57,838 nt of DNA, taken from NCBI RefSeq assembly GCF_000732615.1, contig NZ_JPGL01000066.1, forward strand, positions 1 through 57,838, read 5' to 3'. Of the stretch, positions 1 through 9,406 are shown in pieces. The position numbers and the translations under genes were made by a program. Within the stretch, counting starts at the first letter, position 1, and the number at the start of each line of letters is the position of its first letter. A model generated the notes under the pieces. That model saw only the letters and a list, made by a program, of their open reading frames with translations. It was not told the DNA's origin and did no database searches. Origin of the DNA: Burkholderia paludis (GTDB taxonomy: Bacteria > Pseudomonadota > Gammaproteobacteria > Burkholderiales > Burkholderiaceae).

Positions 1-220
1 GGATGGCGGGTGGCACGTGCCACGTGGCGAACGACGGCCGAATGCCCGGGTGAATGCAAATCGATCGCGCAGCAGGGCTGCGACGGGATCGCGACCCGGG
101 CACCACACGGCCCGCGACGCCCCTCCCGCACCACCTCGTCGCAAGCGCCCCGCCGCGAGAAACCTTGATGAACCGCCGATCTGTCAACCGAAGCACCGCT
201 CGAAACGCAATCCCGCCGAG

Positions 221-234
221 GTGATTCAGATCAA
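221..234 (+). promoter_or_regulatory. FNR/Anr-like box upstream of the efflux operon
   Basis: GTGAT-TCAG-ATCAA matches the FNR palindrome in 9 of 10 defined positions. A -10-like GATATA lies at 256-261, which puts the box centre about 40 bp before the predicted start of transcription, as in class II FNR promoters. The first gene of the efflux operon begins at 331. Seen: motif and spacing. Inferred: anaerobic activation. Confidence 0.55.
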
Positions 235-330
235 GGGTCGGCGCTGCAATCGTCGGATATAAGTGAACCCCGAAGCGGCGACGTCACGAGGCGGCGCCAC
301 CCTGCGTTCCCGTATTCGCCGAGGCCTTCC

Positions 331-1827
331 ATGCGCGCCATCGCGCTTTCCGCAGTCTTCCGCTCCGCAGCCGTCCGGTCCGTGCGCCTCGTTGCGCTCG
401 CAACGAGTCTCGGCGTGCTGTCCGGATGCCTGTCGCTCGCGCCGCGCGACGACCGTCCCGCCGCGCCGATTCCCGCCGTCTTTCCCGATCCGTCGGCCGG
501 CGCGGCGCCCGCCGACGCGCAGGTGCCCGCGTGGCAGGACTACTTCGTCGATGCGCGTCTGCGGGCGCTGATCGCGCAGGCGCTGGCCAACAATCGCGAC
601 CTGCGCGCGGCTGTCGCGCGCGTCGGGCAGGCCCGCGCGGTCTACGGCATCCGCAGCGCGGATCAGTGGCCGACGATCGGCGCGGGCGCGGCCTATGCGC
701 GGTTTCGCGCACCGGGCGGCTTCCTGACGCCGACGCCGTTCATCGGCCAGGTCTACGACGTCCAGCTGGCCGAAACGCAATGGGAAATCGATTTCTGGGG
801 CCGCGTGCGCAACCTGAAGGACGCGGCGCTGCAACGCTATCTCGCGAGCGACGCCGCGCGGCGCGCCACGACCTTGAGCGTGATCACCGCGGTCGCGGAC
901 GCGTACCTGACCCTGTGCGAGTACGACGAGCGCATCGCGCTGACCCGCGCGACGATCGACACGCGGCGCGAGTCGCTGCGGATCTTCCGGCTTCGCCACG
1001 CGGCCGGCGCGATTTCGCGCCTCGACCTGACGCAGGCGGACATCCTGCTGCAGCAGGCGGAAGCGCTCGGCGCCCAGCTGCAACAGGCGCGCGCGGCGGC
1101 GGCCGACGCGCTGGCCCTGCTGGTCGGCGCGCCGCCGGATCTGGCCGGCGCGCCGCTCGCGCTCGACGACGGCGCCGTCGCACCGTCGCTCGCCCCCGGC
1201 CTGCCGTCGTCGCTGCTCGTCCACCGGCCGGACGTGATCGCGGCCGAGCACGAGCTGCAGGCGACGCGCGCGAACATCGGCGCGGCACGCGCCGCGTTCT
1301 TTCCGCGCATCGCGTTGACGAGCTCGATCGGCTCGGGCAGCAGCGCGCTGCACGACCTGCTGACGTCGGGCACCGGCGTCTGGTCGGTCATCCCGAACGT
1401 GACGCTGCCGCTGATCGACGGCGGCCGCAACCGCTCGAACCTCGCACTGGCGCACGCGCAGCGCGACGAAGCGCTCGCGCAATACGAACGGACGGTGCAG
1501 CGCGCGTTTCGCGACGTGTCCGACGCGCTCGCGTCGCGCTACTGGCTGGCCGACGAGGTGCGCATCGAGCACGCCACGCTGGTCTCGCAGGCCGAACGGG
1601 CGCGCCTCGCAAAGCTGCGCTACGACAGCGGCGCGACCCGCTTCCTCGAGGTGCTCGACGCGCAGCGGGACCTGATGAACGCGGAACAGCAATGGGTGAT
1701 GACGCGCCGTGCGCTGCTGTCGAGCCGCGTCGCGCTGTACGGCGCGCTCGGCGGCGCCACGCACGAACGCGACGATGCCGTCACGCCACCGACCAACGAT
1801 TCGACGAATCCGGATTCCACACGATGA
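331..1827 (+). CDS. Efflux outer-membrane factor lipoprotein (NodT/OprM family)
   Basis: This is the outer-membrane channel of a tripartite efflux or secretion system. The 498-aa product has an N-terminal lipoprotein signal (LSGC, acylated Cys near residue 34) and two repeats of the outer-membrane efflux domain, rich in Ala/Arg/Leu heptads that form the periplasmic alpha-barrel. Length is normal for the family. The stop overlaps the start of the next gene (ATGA), so it is translationally coupled to a HlyD-type adaptor and to ABC genes. The preceding region carries an FNR-like box, which suggests expression under low oxygen. The substrate cannot be told from the sequence. Confidence 0.9.
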   Translation: MRAIALSAVFRSAAVRSVRLVALATSLGVLSGCLSLAPRDDRPAAPIPAVFPDPSAGAAPADAQVPAWQDYFVDARLRALIAQALANNRDLRAAVARVGQARAVYGIRSADQWPTIGAGAAYARFRAPGGFLTPTPFIGQVYDVQLAETQWEIDFWGRVRNLKDAALQRYLASDAARRATTLSVITAVADAYLTLCEYDERIALTRATIDTRRESLRIFRLRHAAGAISRLDLTQADILLQQAEALGAQLQQARAAAADALALLVGAPPDLAGAPLALDDGAVAPSLAPGLPSSLLVHRPDVIAAEHELQATRANIGAARAAFFPRIALTSSIGSGSSALHDLLTSGTGVWSVIPNVTLPLIDGGRNRSNLALAHAQRDEALAQYERTVQRAFRDVSDALASRYWLADEVRIEHATLVSQAERARLAKLRYDSGATRFLEVLDAQRDLMNAEQQWVMTRRALLSSRVALYGALGGATHERDDAVTPPTNDSTNPDSTR

Positions 1828-2897
1828 ACATCCAAAAGCGCCCTCTTCTTATCGGGGCCGGCGTCGCCGTGCTCGCGATCGGCATCATGTTTTACGGGTG
1901 GACGCGCTGGCGCGACGGGCAGGCCGATGCCGGCCTGGCGAGCGGCAACGGCCGCATCGAGGCGACCGAGATCGATGTGGCGACCAAGCTGCCGGGGCGC
2001 GTCACCGCGATGCTCGTCGACGAAGGCGACTTCGTGAAGGCCGGCCAGCCGCTCGCGCGCATGGACATCGTCGTCCTGCAGGCGCAACTCGACGAGGCCC
2101 GCGCCCGGGAGCAGCAGGCCGTGAACACGGCGGCGAGCATCGACGCGCAGGTCGCGCAGCGGCGCAGCGACAAGGCGGCGGCCGAGGCCGTCGTCGTCCA
2201 GCGGGAAAGCGAACTGGACGCGGCGACGCGGCGGCTCGCGCGCTCCGAGACGCTGTCCCGCGACGGCGCGTCGTCGCTGCAGGAACTCGACGACGATCGC
2301 GCGCGGGCCGGCAGCCTGCGGGCCACCGTGAACGCGGCGCGCGCACAGGTGGACGCCGCCCAGGCCGCGATCGACGCGACCCGGGCCCAGCTCGTCGCGG
2401 CGCATTCTGCAGTGACGGCCGCGCAGGCGACGGTCGCACGCGTGCAGGCCGACATTTCGGACAGCGATCTGACCTCGCCGCGCGACGGGCGCGTCCAGTA
2501 TCGCGTGGCCGAATCGGGCGAGGTGCTGCCCGCCGGCGGCAAGGTGCTCAACGTGGTCGACCTGTCGGACGTCTACATGACCTTCTTCCTGCCCGAGACG
2601 GTGGTGGGCCGCGTGCCGCTCGGCGCCGACGTGCGGATCGTGCTCGACGCCGCGCCGGAATACGTGATTCCGGCCCGCGTGTCGTATGTATCGAGCACCG
2701 CGCAGTTCACGCCGAAGACGGTCGAGACGGCCACCGAACGGCAGAAGCTGATGTTCCGGGTGAAGGCGCGCATCGACCGCGATCTGCTGCAGCGCCATCT
2801 GAAGCTCGTCAAGACGGGGCTGCCGGGTGTCGCGTGGCTGAAGGTCGACCCGCAAGCCGCCTGGCCGGATCGCCTCGCGATCAAGGTGCCTCAATGA
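1824..2897 (+). CDS. HlyD-family periplasmic adaptor (membrane fusion protein)
   Basis: The 357-aa product links the inner-membrane ABC transporter to the outer-membrane channel. One N-terminal membrane anchor (about residues 7-25) is followed by a biotinyl-lipoyl-like half (GRIEATEIDVATKLPGRV), a long alanine-rich coiled coil (about residues 95-215) and a second lipoyl half with a beta-barrel. This is the YhiI/YbhG-type architecture normally found with RbbA-like ATPases. ATG at 1824 overlaps the upstream stop, and its own stop overlaps the start of the ATPase gene, so the operon is tightly coupled. Confidence 0.9.
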   Translation: MNIQKRPLLIGAGVAVLAIGIMFYGWTRWRDGQADAGLASGNGRIEATEIDVATKLPGRVTAMLVDEGDFVKAGQPLARMDIVVLQAQLDEARAREQQAVNTAASIDAQVAQRRSDKAAAEAVVVQRESELDAATRRLARSETLSRDGASSLQELDDDRARAGSLRATVNAARAQVDAAQAAIDATRAQLVAAHSAVTAAQATVARVQADISDSDLTSPRDGRVQYRVAESGEVLPAGGKVLNVVDLSDVYMTFFLPETVVGRVPLGADVRIVLDAAPEYVIPARVSYVSSTAQFTPKTVETATERQKLMFRVKARIDRDLLQRHLKLVKTGLPGVAWLKVDPQAAWPDRLAIKVPQ

Positions 2898-5737
2898 AAT
2901 CGGCGCTCCCCGCCGATACCGGCGCAGGCTCGACCGAAGCGCCGCCGGCACCGCCGGCCCCCGCGCCGGTCGCGCGGCTGTCCGGCGTCTCGCTGCGCTA
3001 CGGCGACACATGTGCGCTCGACGACGTGACGCTCGACATCCCGGCCGGCCGCATGATCGGGCTGATCGGGCCGGACGGCGTCGGCAAGTCGAGCCTGCTG
3101 GCGCTGGTGTCCGGCGCCCGCGCGATCCAGCAGGGGCAGGTCCGGACCCTCGGCGGCGACCTGTCGTCGCGCCGCCATCGCGCGCAGGTCTGCCGGCGCA
3201 TCGCCTACATGCCGCAAGGCCTCGGCCGGAACCTGTACGCCACGCTGTCCGTCGAGGAGAACCTGCAGTTCTTCGCGAGGCTGTTCGGCCACGACGCGGC
3301 GGAGCGGCGCCGCCGGATCGACGCGCTCACGCGCAGCACCGGCCTGCGGCCGTTCCTGGACCGCCCCGCCGGCAAGCTGTCCGGCGGCATGAAGCAGAAG
3401 CTCGGCCTGTGCTGCGCGCTGATCCACGACCCGGACCTGCTGATCCTCGACGAACCGACGACCGGCGTCGATCCGCTGTCGCGCGCGCAGTTCTGGGAGC
3501 TGATCGCGCGCATTCGCGCCGCGCGGCCGGCGATGAGCGTGCTGGTCGCGACCGCCTACATGGACGAGGCGCGGCGCTTCGACCGGCTGATCGCGATGGA
3601 TGCCGGCCGGGTGCTGGCCACCGGCAGCCCCGACGAGCTGCTGGCCCGCACCGGGTGCGCCACGCTCGAGGACGCGTTCGTCGCGCTGCTCCCGGACGAG
3701 CAGCGGCGCGGCCACCAGCCGATCCGGATCGCGCCGTTTCAGCCCGACGACGCCGCCGGCTACGCGATCGAGGCCGACGGGCTGACGATGCGGTTCGGCG
3801 ATTTCGTCGCGGTCGATCACGTGAGCCTGCGGATCCGGCGCGGCGAGATCTTCGGCTTCCTCGGCTCCAACGGCTGCGGCAAGTCGACCACGATGAAGAT
3901 GCTCACGGGCCTGCTGCCCGCGTCCGAGGGCACGGCCACGCTGTTCGGGCGGCCGGTCGCCGCGGACGATATCGACACGCGCCGGCGGGTCGGCTACATG
4001 TCGCAAGGGTTCTCGCTGTACGGCGAGCTGACCGTGCGGCAGAACCTCGTGCTGCATGCGCGCCTGTTCGGCGTGCCGGAGGCGGACGTGCCGGCGCGGG
4101 TCGCCGAGATGGTCGAGCGCTTCGGGCTGGCCGGCGCGCTCGACGCGCTGCCCGAGCGCCTGCCGCTCGGCATGCGACAGCGGCTGTCGCTCGCGGTGGC
4201 GATGGTGCACAAGCCCGAGCTGCTGATCCTCGACGAGCCGACGTCCGGCGTCGATCCGGTCGCACGGGACGATTTCTGGCGGCTGATGATCGAGCTTGCG
4301 CGGCACGACCGCGTCACGATCTTCATTTCGACGCACTTCATGAACGAAGCCGAGCGCTGCGACCGCATCTCGCTGATGCACGCGGGCCGCGTGCTCGCCA
4401 GCGCCGCACCGGCAGAACTCGTCCGCACGCGCGGCGCCGGCACGCTCGAAGAGGCGTTCATCGCGTACCTGACCGATGCGCAGCGCGCGGACAGCGTCCC
4501 GACGGACGCCGACGACGACGCGGGCTGGCTCGCCGCGCCGCCTGCCGACGCAACGAGCGCCGAACCGGGCGCCGAAGCCGGCACGGACGGCGGCGCCGGC
4601 CGCGCCGGCCCGTGGTTCAGCGCGGCGCGGGCGGGCAGCTACCTGTGGCGCGAAGTGCTGGAGCTGCGCCGCGACCCGCTGCGCGCGACGCTCGCGCTGT
4701 TCGGATCGCTGGTCCTGATGTGCGTCATCAGCATCGGCATCAGTCTCGACGTCGACAACCTGACGTTCGCGGTGCTCGACCGGGACCAGTCGATCCTGAG
4801 CCAGGACTATGCGCAGAATCTCGCCGGCTCCCGCTACTTCGTGCCGCGCGCGCCGCTTGCGGACGAGCGCGACATCGACCGCCGCATGCGCAACGGCCAG
4901 TTGTCGCTCGCGATCGAGATTCCGCCCGGGTTCGCCCGCGACGTCGCGCACGGCCGGCGCGTCGAGATCGGCGCGTGGGTCGACGGCGCGATGCCGATGC
5001 GCGCCGAGACGATCCGCGGCTACGTCGCCGGCATGCACGAGAACTGGCTGCGCGACCAGGCGAAGCGCCGGCTCGGCGCGTCGCTCGCCCCGGCGGTCGA
5101 GATCGCCGTGCGCTATCGCTACAACCCCGACGTCAGGAGCCTGCCCGCGATGATTCCGGCCATCATGCCGATGCTGCTGCTGATGCTGCCCGCGATGCTG
5201 ACGGCGCTCGCCGTGGTCCGCGAACGCGAGCTGGGGTCGATCGTCAACCTGTACGTGACGCCCGTCACGCGGGCCGAATTCCTGCTCGGCAAGCAGGCGC
5301 CCTACGTGATGCTGGCCATGCTGAACTTCCTGCTGATGGTCGTGCTGGCGGACGTCGCGTTCGGCGTGCGGATCAAGGGCAGCTTCATGACGCTCGCGGC
5401 CGCCGTGCTGATTTTCAACGTGGTGGCCACCGGCATCGGGCTGTTCGCGTCGACCTTCACGCGCAGCCAGATCGCCGCGATCTTCATGACGATCGTCGGC
5501 ACGCTGATACCCGTCGTGCAGTTCTCGGGGCTGCTCACGCCGCTGTCGTCGCTGGAAGGCGCCGGCAAGTGGGTCGGCACGGTCTATCCGGCCACCTACA
5601 TGCTCGCGATCAGCCGCGGGGTGTTCAACAAGGCGCTCGGCTTCGGCGACCTGTCGTCGCAGTTCTGGCCGCTGCTCGCGGCGGCGCCGGTCATCCTGGT
5701 CATGACCGGCATCCTGCTGCGCAAACAGGAGCGCTGA
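2894..5737 (+). CDS. Fused ABC transporter, two ATPase domains plus permease (RbbA-like)
   Basis: The 947-aa product joins two nucleotide-binding domains and a C-terminal ABC-2 permease. NBD1 has Walker A GPDGVGKSS near residue 56, signature LSGGMKQ and Walker B LLILDEP. NBD2 has Walker A GSNGCGKST near residue 325, a degenerate signature LPLGMRQ and Walker B LLILDEP. The ABC-2 region has a membrane segment near residue 600 and several helices after about residue 750. The layout equals Escherichia coli RbbA (YhiH), which lies beside yhiI and yhhJ just as here. The family has been described as ribosome-associated ATPases, but the operon with an adaptor and outer-membrane channel argues for export. 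Start at 2894 overlaps the previous stop. Confidence 0.88.
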   Translation: MKSALPADTGAGSTEAPPAPPAPAPVARLSGVSLRYGDTCALDDVTLDIPAGRMIGLIGPDGVGKSSLLALVSGARAIQQGQVRTLGGDLSSRRHRAQVCRRIAYMPQGLGRNLYATLSVEENLQFFARLFGHDAAERRRRIDALTRSTGLRPFLDRPAGKLSGGMKQKLGLCCALIHDPDLLILDEPTTGVDPLSRAQFWELIARIRAARPAMSVLVATAYMDEARRFDRLIAMDAGRVLATGSPDELLARTGCATLEDAFVALLPDEQRRGHQPIRIAPFQPDDAAGYAIEADGLTMRFGDFVAVDHVSLRIRRGEIFGFLGSNGCGKSTTMKMLTGLLPASEGTATLFGRPVAADDIDTRRRVGYMSQGFSLYGELTVRQNLVLHARLFGVPEADVPARVAEMVERFGLAGALDALPERLPLGMRQRLSLAVAMVHKPELLILDEPTSGVDPVARDDFWRLMIELARHDRVTIFISTHFMNEAERCDRISLMHAGRVLASAAPAELVRTRGAGTLEEAFIAYLTDAQRADSVPTDADDDAGWLAAPPADATSAEPGAEAGTDGGAGRAGPWFSAARAGSYLWREVLELRRDPLRATLALFGSLVLMCVISIGISLDVDNLTFAVLDRDQSILSQDYAQNLAGSRYFVPRAPLADERDIDRRMRNGQLSLAIEIPPGFARDVAHGRRVEIGAWVDGAMPMRAETIRGYVAGMHENWLRDQAKRRLGASLAPAVEIAVRYRYNPDVRSLPAMIPAIMPMLLLMLPAMLTALAVVRERELGSIVNLYVTPVTRAEFLLGKQAPYVMLAMLNFLLMVVLADVAFGVRIKGSFMTLAAAVLIFNVVATGIGLFASTFTRSQIAAIFMTIVGTLIPVVQFSGLLTPLSSLEGAGKWVGTVYPATYMLAISRGVFNKALGFGDLSSQFWPLLAAAPVILVMTGILLRKQER

Positions 5738-5739
5738 CC

Positions 5740-6864
5740 ATGTCGCGCCTGCTCGTCATTTTCCGGCTCGGGGTCAAGGAACTCTGGAGCCTCGCGCGCG
5801 ACCCGATCCTGCTCGCGCTCATCGTCTACACATTCAGCGCGTCGATCTACGTCGCCGCCACCGCGCGCCCGGAGACGCTGCACAAGGTGCCGATCGCGCT
5901 CGTCGACGAGGACGCCTCGCCGCTGTCCGCGCGGATCGCCGCGGCGTTCTTCCCGCCGCAGTTCGCGCCGCCCCCGCTGGTCGACGCGCGCGCAGCCGAT
6001 CGCGGCCTCGACAACGGCGACTACACGTTCTCGCTCGACATTCCGCCGGATTTCCAGCGCGACGTGCTCGCCGGCCGCCCTGCCACGATCCAGCTCAACG
6101 TCGACGCGACCCGCATGACCCAGGCGTTTACCGGCGCGGGATACGTCCAGCAGATCGTGTCGGGCGAGATCGACGCGTTCGTGCGGCGCTATCGCGGCGC
6201 GTCGTTGCCTCCGGTCGATCTGGCGCTGCGGATGCGCTTCAACCCGAATCTCGACGAAGTGTGGTTCGGCGCGCTGATGGAGCTGATCAACAACGTGACG
6301 ATGCTGTCGATGATCCTCACCGGGGCCGCGCTGATCCGCGAGCGCGAGCACGGCACGATCGAGCATCTGCTGGTGATGCCGGTGACCGCCGCGGAAATCA
6401 TGCTCGCGAAGGTGTGGTCGATGGGGCTGGTCGTCACGGTGGCGGCCGTCGCGTCGCTGACGCTGGTCGTGAACGGCGCGCTGCACGTTCCGATTCCGGG
6501 GTCGATCCCGCTGTTCGTCGCCGGGATGGCGCTGCACCTGTTCGCGACGACGTCGATGGGCATCTTTCTCGCGACGCTCGTGCGCAGCATGCCGCAGTTC
6601 GGCATGCTGCTGGTGCTCGTGCTGCTGCCGCTGCAGTTGCTGTCGGGCGGGCTCACGCCGCGCGAAAGCATGCCGCTGGCCGTCCAGGACATCATGCTGG
6701 CCGCGCCGACCACGCATTTCGTCGAGCTGGCGCAACGCATCCTGTATCGGGGCGCGGGCCTCGACGCGGTCTGGATGCAGTTCGCGGTGCTGTTCGCGAT
6801 CGGATGCGCGCTGTTCGCGCTGTCGCTGATGCGGTTCCGGAAGACGATCGGCCAGATGGCGTAA
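5740..6864 (+). CDS. ABC-2 type permease (YhhJ-like)
   Basis: The 374-aa membrane protein starts two bases after the ATPase-permease stop. It has one N-terminal membrane segment (about residues 23-42), a long periplasmic domain and five C-terminal helices, including the conserved LIREREHGTIEHLLVMPVT region of ABC-2 permeases. It would pair with the permease half of the upstream fused protein to form the transmembrane channel. It is the last gene of the four-gene operon. Confidence 0.88.
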   Translation: MSRLLVIFRLGVKELWSLARDPILLALIVYTFSASIYVAATARPETLHKVPIALVDEDASPLSARIAAAFFPPQFAPPPLVDARAADRGLDNGDYTFSLDIPPDFQRDVLAGRPATIQLNVDATRMTQAFTGAGYVQQIVSGEIDAFVRRYRGASLPPVDLALRMRFNPNLDEVWFGALMELINNVTMLSMILTGAALIREREHGTIEHLLVMPVTAAEIMLAKVWSMGLVVTVAAVASLTLVVNGALHVPIPGSIPLFVAGMALHLFATTSMGIFLATLVRSMPQFGMLLVLVLLPLQLLSGGLTPRESMPLAVQDIMLAAPTTHFVELAQRILYRGAGLDAVWMQFAVLFAIGCALFALSLMRFRKTIGQMA

Positions 6865-7195
6865 TCGTCCGATCGCCCGCGCGGCGCACGGGTTCGTCCG
6901 TCGATGCGGAGTCCGTCGACGCGGGTCGAGCGTGCCGGGGATCGGCACGCGACGCGCTGGCGCTCGCGCAGGCCGGCTGCGACGCGGGAAGCGAAGGCTA
7001 CGGGCCGCTTCCGGTCGCCGACAGGCAATACGGCCAGGCCGGCCCTGGCGTGGCTGCCGGCGGTCGCGCGGCGGCTGCTGCTGCGGCTGCGGCTGCGGCT
7101 GCGGCTGCGGCTGCGGGAAGCGTCGCGTTCTACGTCGTGTTCGTCGCACCCGGCGGCGGCTGGAGCGACACCGGCTGAAACGCCTGCGCGGGCGC
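6865..7195. other. Intergenic region with hairpin and hexamer repeat
   Basis: No gene is supported between the convergent efflux operon and the next minus-strand gene. An 8-bp perfect stem (GCGTGCCG, 6930-6937, with 6943-6950) may help termination but has no T tract. Six tandem CTGCGG units fill 7081-7116. Confidence 0.5.
7081..7116 (+). repeat. Six tandem CTGCGG hexamers
   Basis: Perfect (CTGCGG)6 microsatellite in non-coding DNA downstream of the efflux operon. It may vary in length between strains. Confidence 0.9.
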
Positions 7196-7651
7196 TCAGC
7201 CCGTTCCGGCAGGCGTCACGATGCCGGGCTGCTGCCACGGCGGCAGCTCCGCCCAGCCGAGCGGGCCGTAGACGGTGCCGCCGGCGGCCTCGATCGTCTC
7301 GACGAATTCGGTGAGCGTCGCGCCGGCCGGCACGGCCAGCTTCATCGCGTCGACGAATTCCTCGCTGCGCAGCCACGGCACCGCGCCGCCGTTGATCTGC
7401 TCGACGCTCCACGCGTGCCCGTGGCGCCCGGCTTCGGGCGTCAGCAGGCGCGGCGCGTCGAACGCCACGCGCAGCAGCTGCGCGCGCGAATCGCTGTAAG
7501 GGGGTTGCGCGGCGTCCTGGTAAGGCGCGTCGGCCCAGCGTTCGCCGCATTGCAGGTCGAGCGGCAGACAGGTGAACCACGCCCAGGGCCGGCGGACGAA
7601 GCACAGCCGGTAGCCGGTCCGCGCGCCGTCCAGGTTGGCGATCAACGTCAT
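7196..7651 (-). CDS. Conserved hypothetical protein
   Basis: The 151-aa product is not recognised. It is a soluble, Trp-rich protein with no signal peptide and no membrane segment. ATG at 7651 is preferred over a longer upstream extension that has no plausible initiation region. An FNR-like box at 7777-7790 is followed on the minus strand by a good -10 (GATAGT, 7754-7749), placing this gene in the anaerobic regulon. Coding is supported by codon structure, but the function is unknown. Confidence 0.65.
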   Translation of the reverse strand: MTLIANLDGARTGYRLCFVRRPWAWFTCLPLDLQCGERWADAPYQDAAQPPYSDSRAQLLRVAFDAPRLLTPEAGRHGHAWSVEQINGGAVPWLRSEEFVDAMKLAVPAGATLTEFVETIEAAGGTVYGPLGWAELPPWQQPGIVTPAGTG

Positions 7652-7776
7652 GATGAGTCCGCTCCGAAAGCGTCGTGATCCCGCCGCGCGTTGCGTACGC
7701 GGCATGCGCGGACAGCGGGGTCACGACATCGCATTCGCGCATGCAATCACTATCATGCCACCGCCCGGCCCGGACG

Positions 7777-7790
7777 TTGACCGGCGTCAA
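7777..7790 (-). promoter_or_regulatory. FNR/Anr-like box between divergent genes
   Basis: Perfect palindrome TTGAC-CGGC-GTCAA between the minus-strand hypothetical gene (start 7651) and the plus-strand metallo-hydrolase gene (start 7928). On the minus strand GATAGT at 7754-7749 is a good -10 at class II distance. No comparable -10 is seen on the plus strand, though one site could serve both genes. Confidence 0.75.
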
Positions 7791-7927
7791 GCCGGCGCGG
7801 CGACGCGCCACGACGCGAACCGCGCCCTTCCTGCCGCCGAATCCGGCAATTCCTGATTTCCATCAACCGTTCCGGGTTCGTCCGCGCTGTAATCGATTCA
7901 CTGCTCCCCTTGCCGGCGAGGCGATCC

Positions 7928-9331
7928 ATGAAACTGACCTTTCTCGGCGCGACCGAAACCGTGACCGGCTCGAAGTACCTGATCGAGCACGGCAACCGGC
8001 GCGTGCTGGTCGACTGCGGCCTGTTCCAGGGCACGAAGAACCTGCGGCTGCGCAACTGGCGCCCGCTGCCGCTCGCGCCCGGCACGCTCGACGCGGTCGT
8101 GCTCACGCACGCGCACATCGACCACACCGGCTATCTTCCGGTGCTGGCGCGCGACGGGTTTCGCGGGCCGGTGTACTGCACGACGGCCACGGCCGAACTC
8201 TGCGACATCATGCTGCGCGACAGCGCGCGGCTGCAGGAGGAGGAAGCCGAGTTCGCGAACCGCCACGGCTATTCGAAGCATCATCCGGCGCAACCGCTCT
8301 ACACGCTGGACGACGCGCAGCGCGCGCTGCGCCTGCTGACGCCCGTCGCCTTCGACGAGTGCACCGCGCTGGGCGGCGACCTGGCGTTCCGCCTGCTGCC
8401 GGCCGGGCACATCCTCGGCGCGGCGAGCGTCGTGGTGCACTGGGATCACAAGGTGCTCGCGTTCTCGGGCGATCTCGGCCGCTATCGCGACCCGATCATG
8501 CAGCCGCCGCTGCCGCCCGCGCATGCGGACTACCTGGTCGTCGAATCGACGTACGGCGACCGGCTGCATCCGGATTCGGACCCCGAAAGTGAACTGGCCG
8601 CGCTGTTCGACAAGACCTTCGCGCGCGGCGGTGTCGTCGTGATGCCGTGCTTCACCGTCGGCCGCGCGCAGGAAATCCTGCACTACATCGCACGCCTGAA
8701 GGCGTCCGGCCGGATGGCGCGCGTCCCGGTGTTCGTCGACAGCCCGATGGCGACCGACGTGACCGAGATCTATCGCCACCATCTCCTCGAACACCGGCTG
8801 ACCCTGTCCGAAGCGAACGCGCTCGGCCAGGCGGCGACGATGATCCGGTCGGTCGAGCAGTCGAAGGCGATCGCCGACCATCGCGGCCCGATGGTCATCA
8901 TCGCCGGCAGCGGGATGGCGACGGGCGGCCGCGTGCTGCACCACCTGAGCCGCTACGCGCCCGACGCACGCAACACGATCGCGCTGGTCGGCTACCAGGC
9001 GGCCGGCACGCGCGGCGCGGCACTGGCCGCGCACGAGCCGACGCTGAAGATTCACGGCGAGTACGTGCGCGTGCGCGCGCAGGTCGAATCGATCGCGGCA
9101 CTCTCCGCGCATGCCGACTACGAGGAGATTCTCCGCTGGCTCGGCACGATGCAGCGCGCGCCCGTGCGGACCTTCGTCACGCACGGCGAACCGGCGGCGG
9201 CCGATGCGTTGCGGCGGCGCATCGCGGAGCGGCTGCACTGGCCGTGCGAGGTGCCGGAGTACGCGCAGTGCGTCGATCTCGACGCGATCGACTCCGGCGG
9301 CACGCAGGCCCCTGCCGTGCTTTCATCCTGA
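7928..9331 (+). CDS. MBL-fold/beta-CASP RNA-processing-type hydrolase
   Basis: The 467-aa product carries the metallo-beta-lactamase zinc motif THAHIDHTG near residue 60, further metal ligands in GHILGAASV and SGDLGRYRD, a beta-CASP insert (FTVGRAQEILHYI, DSPMATDVTEIY) and the C-terminal Zn-metallo-hydrolase RNA-specificity region (SAHADYEEI, FVTHGEP). This is the domain order of bacterial homologues of CPSF-73 and Ysh1, so a cytoplasmic endo- or exoribonuclease is likely. The ATG at 7928 matches the family start (MKLTFLGATETVTGS). It lies downstream of a perfect FNR-like box, so it probably serves RNA turnover under low oxygen. Confidence 0.9.
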   Translation: MKLTFLGATETVTGSKYLIEHGNRRVLVDCGLFQGTKNLRLRNWRPLPLAPGTLDAVVLTHAHIDHTGYLPVLARDGFRGPVYCTTATAELCDIMLRDSARLQEEEAEFANRHGYSKHHPAQPLYTLDDAQRALRLLTPVAFDECTALGGDLAFRLLPAGHILGAASVVVHWDHKVLAFSGDLGRYRDPIMQPPLPPAHADYLVVESTYGDRLHPDSDPESELAALFDKTFARGGVVVMPCFTVGRAQEILHYIARLKASGRMARVPVFVDSPMATDVTEIYRHHLLEHRLTLSEANALGQAATMIRSVEQSKAIADHRGPMVIIAGSGMATGGRVLHHLSRYAPDARNTIALVGYQAAGTRGAALAAHEPTLKIHGEYVRVRAQVESIAALSAHADYEEILRWLGTMQRAPVRTFVTHGEPAAADALRRRIAERLHWPCEVPEYAQCVDLDAIDSGGTQAPAVLSS

Positions 9332-9351
9332 CGACAACGCACCCCCGGCGC

Positions 9352-9384
9352 GGCGGGAACCGGACATCGCACGCGGTTCCCGCC
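9352..9384. terminator. Bidirectional hairpin terminator
   Basis: Perfect 10-bp stem (GGCGGGAACC with GGTTCCCGCC) and a 13-nt loop between convergent genes. It is followed by a short tandem run of CATACGC. No T tract is present, as is common in high-GC genomes. Confidence 0.6.
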
Positions 9385-9406
9385 ATACGCCATACGCCAT
9401 ACGCCG

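Noticed and set aside
226..1764. Very long open frames opposite or shifted to real genes, here opposite the outer-membrane factor
   Set aside because: Arg/Ala/Pro-rich content typical of shadow frames in high-GC DNA. The plus-strand gene has clear family motifs.
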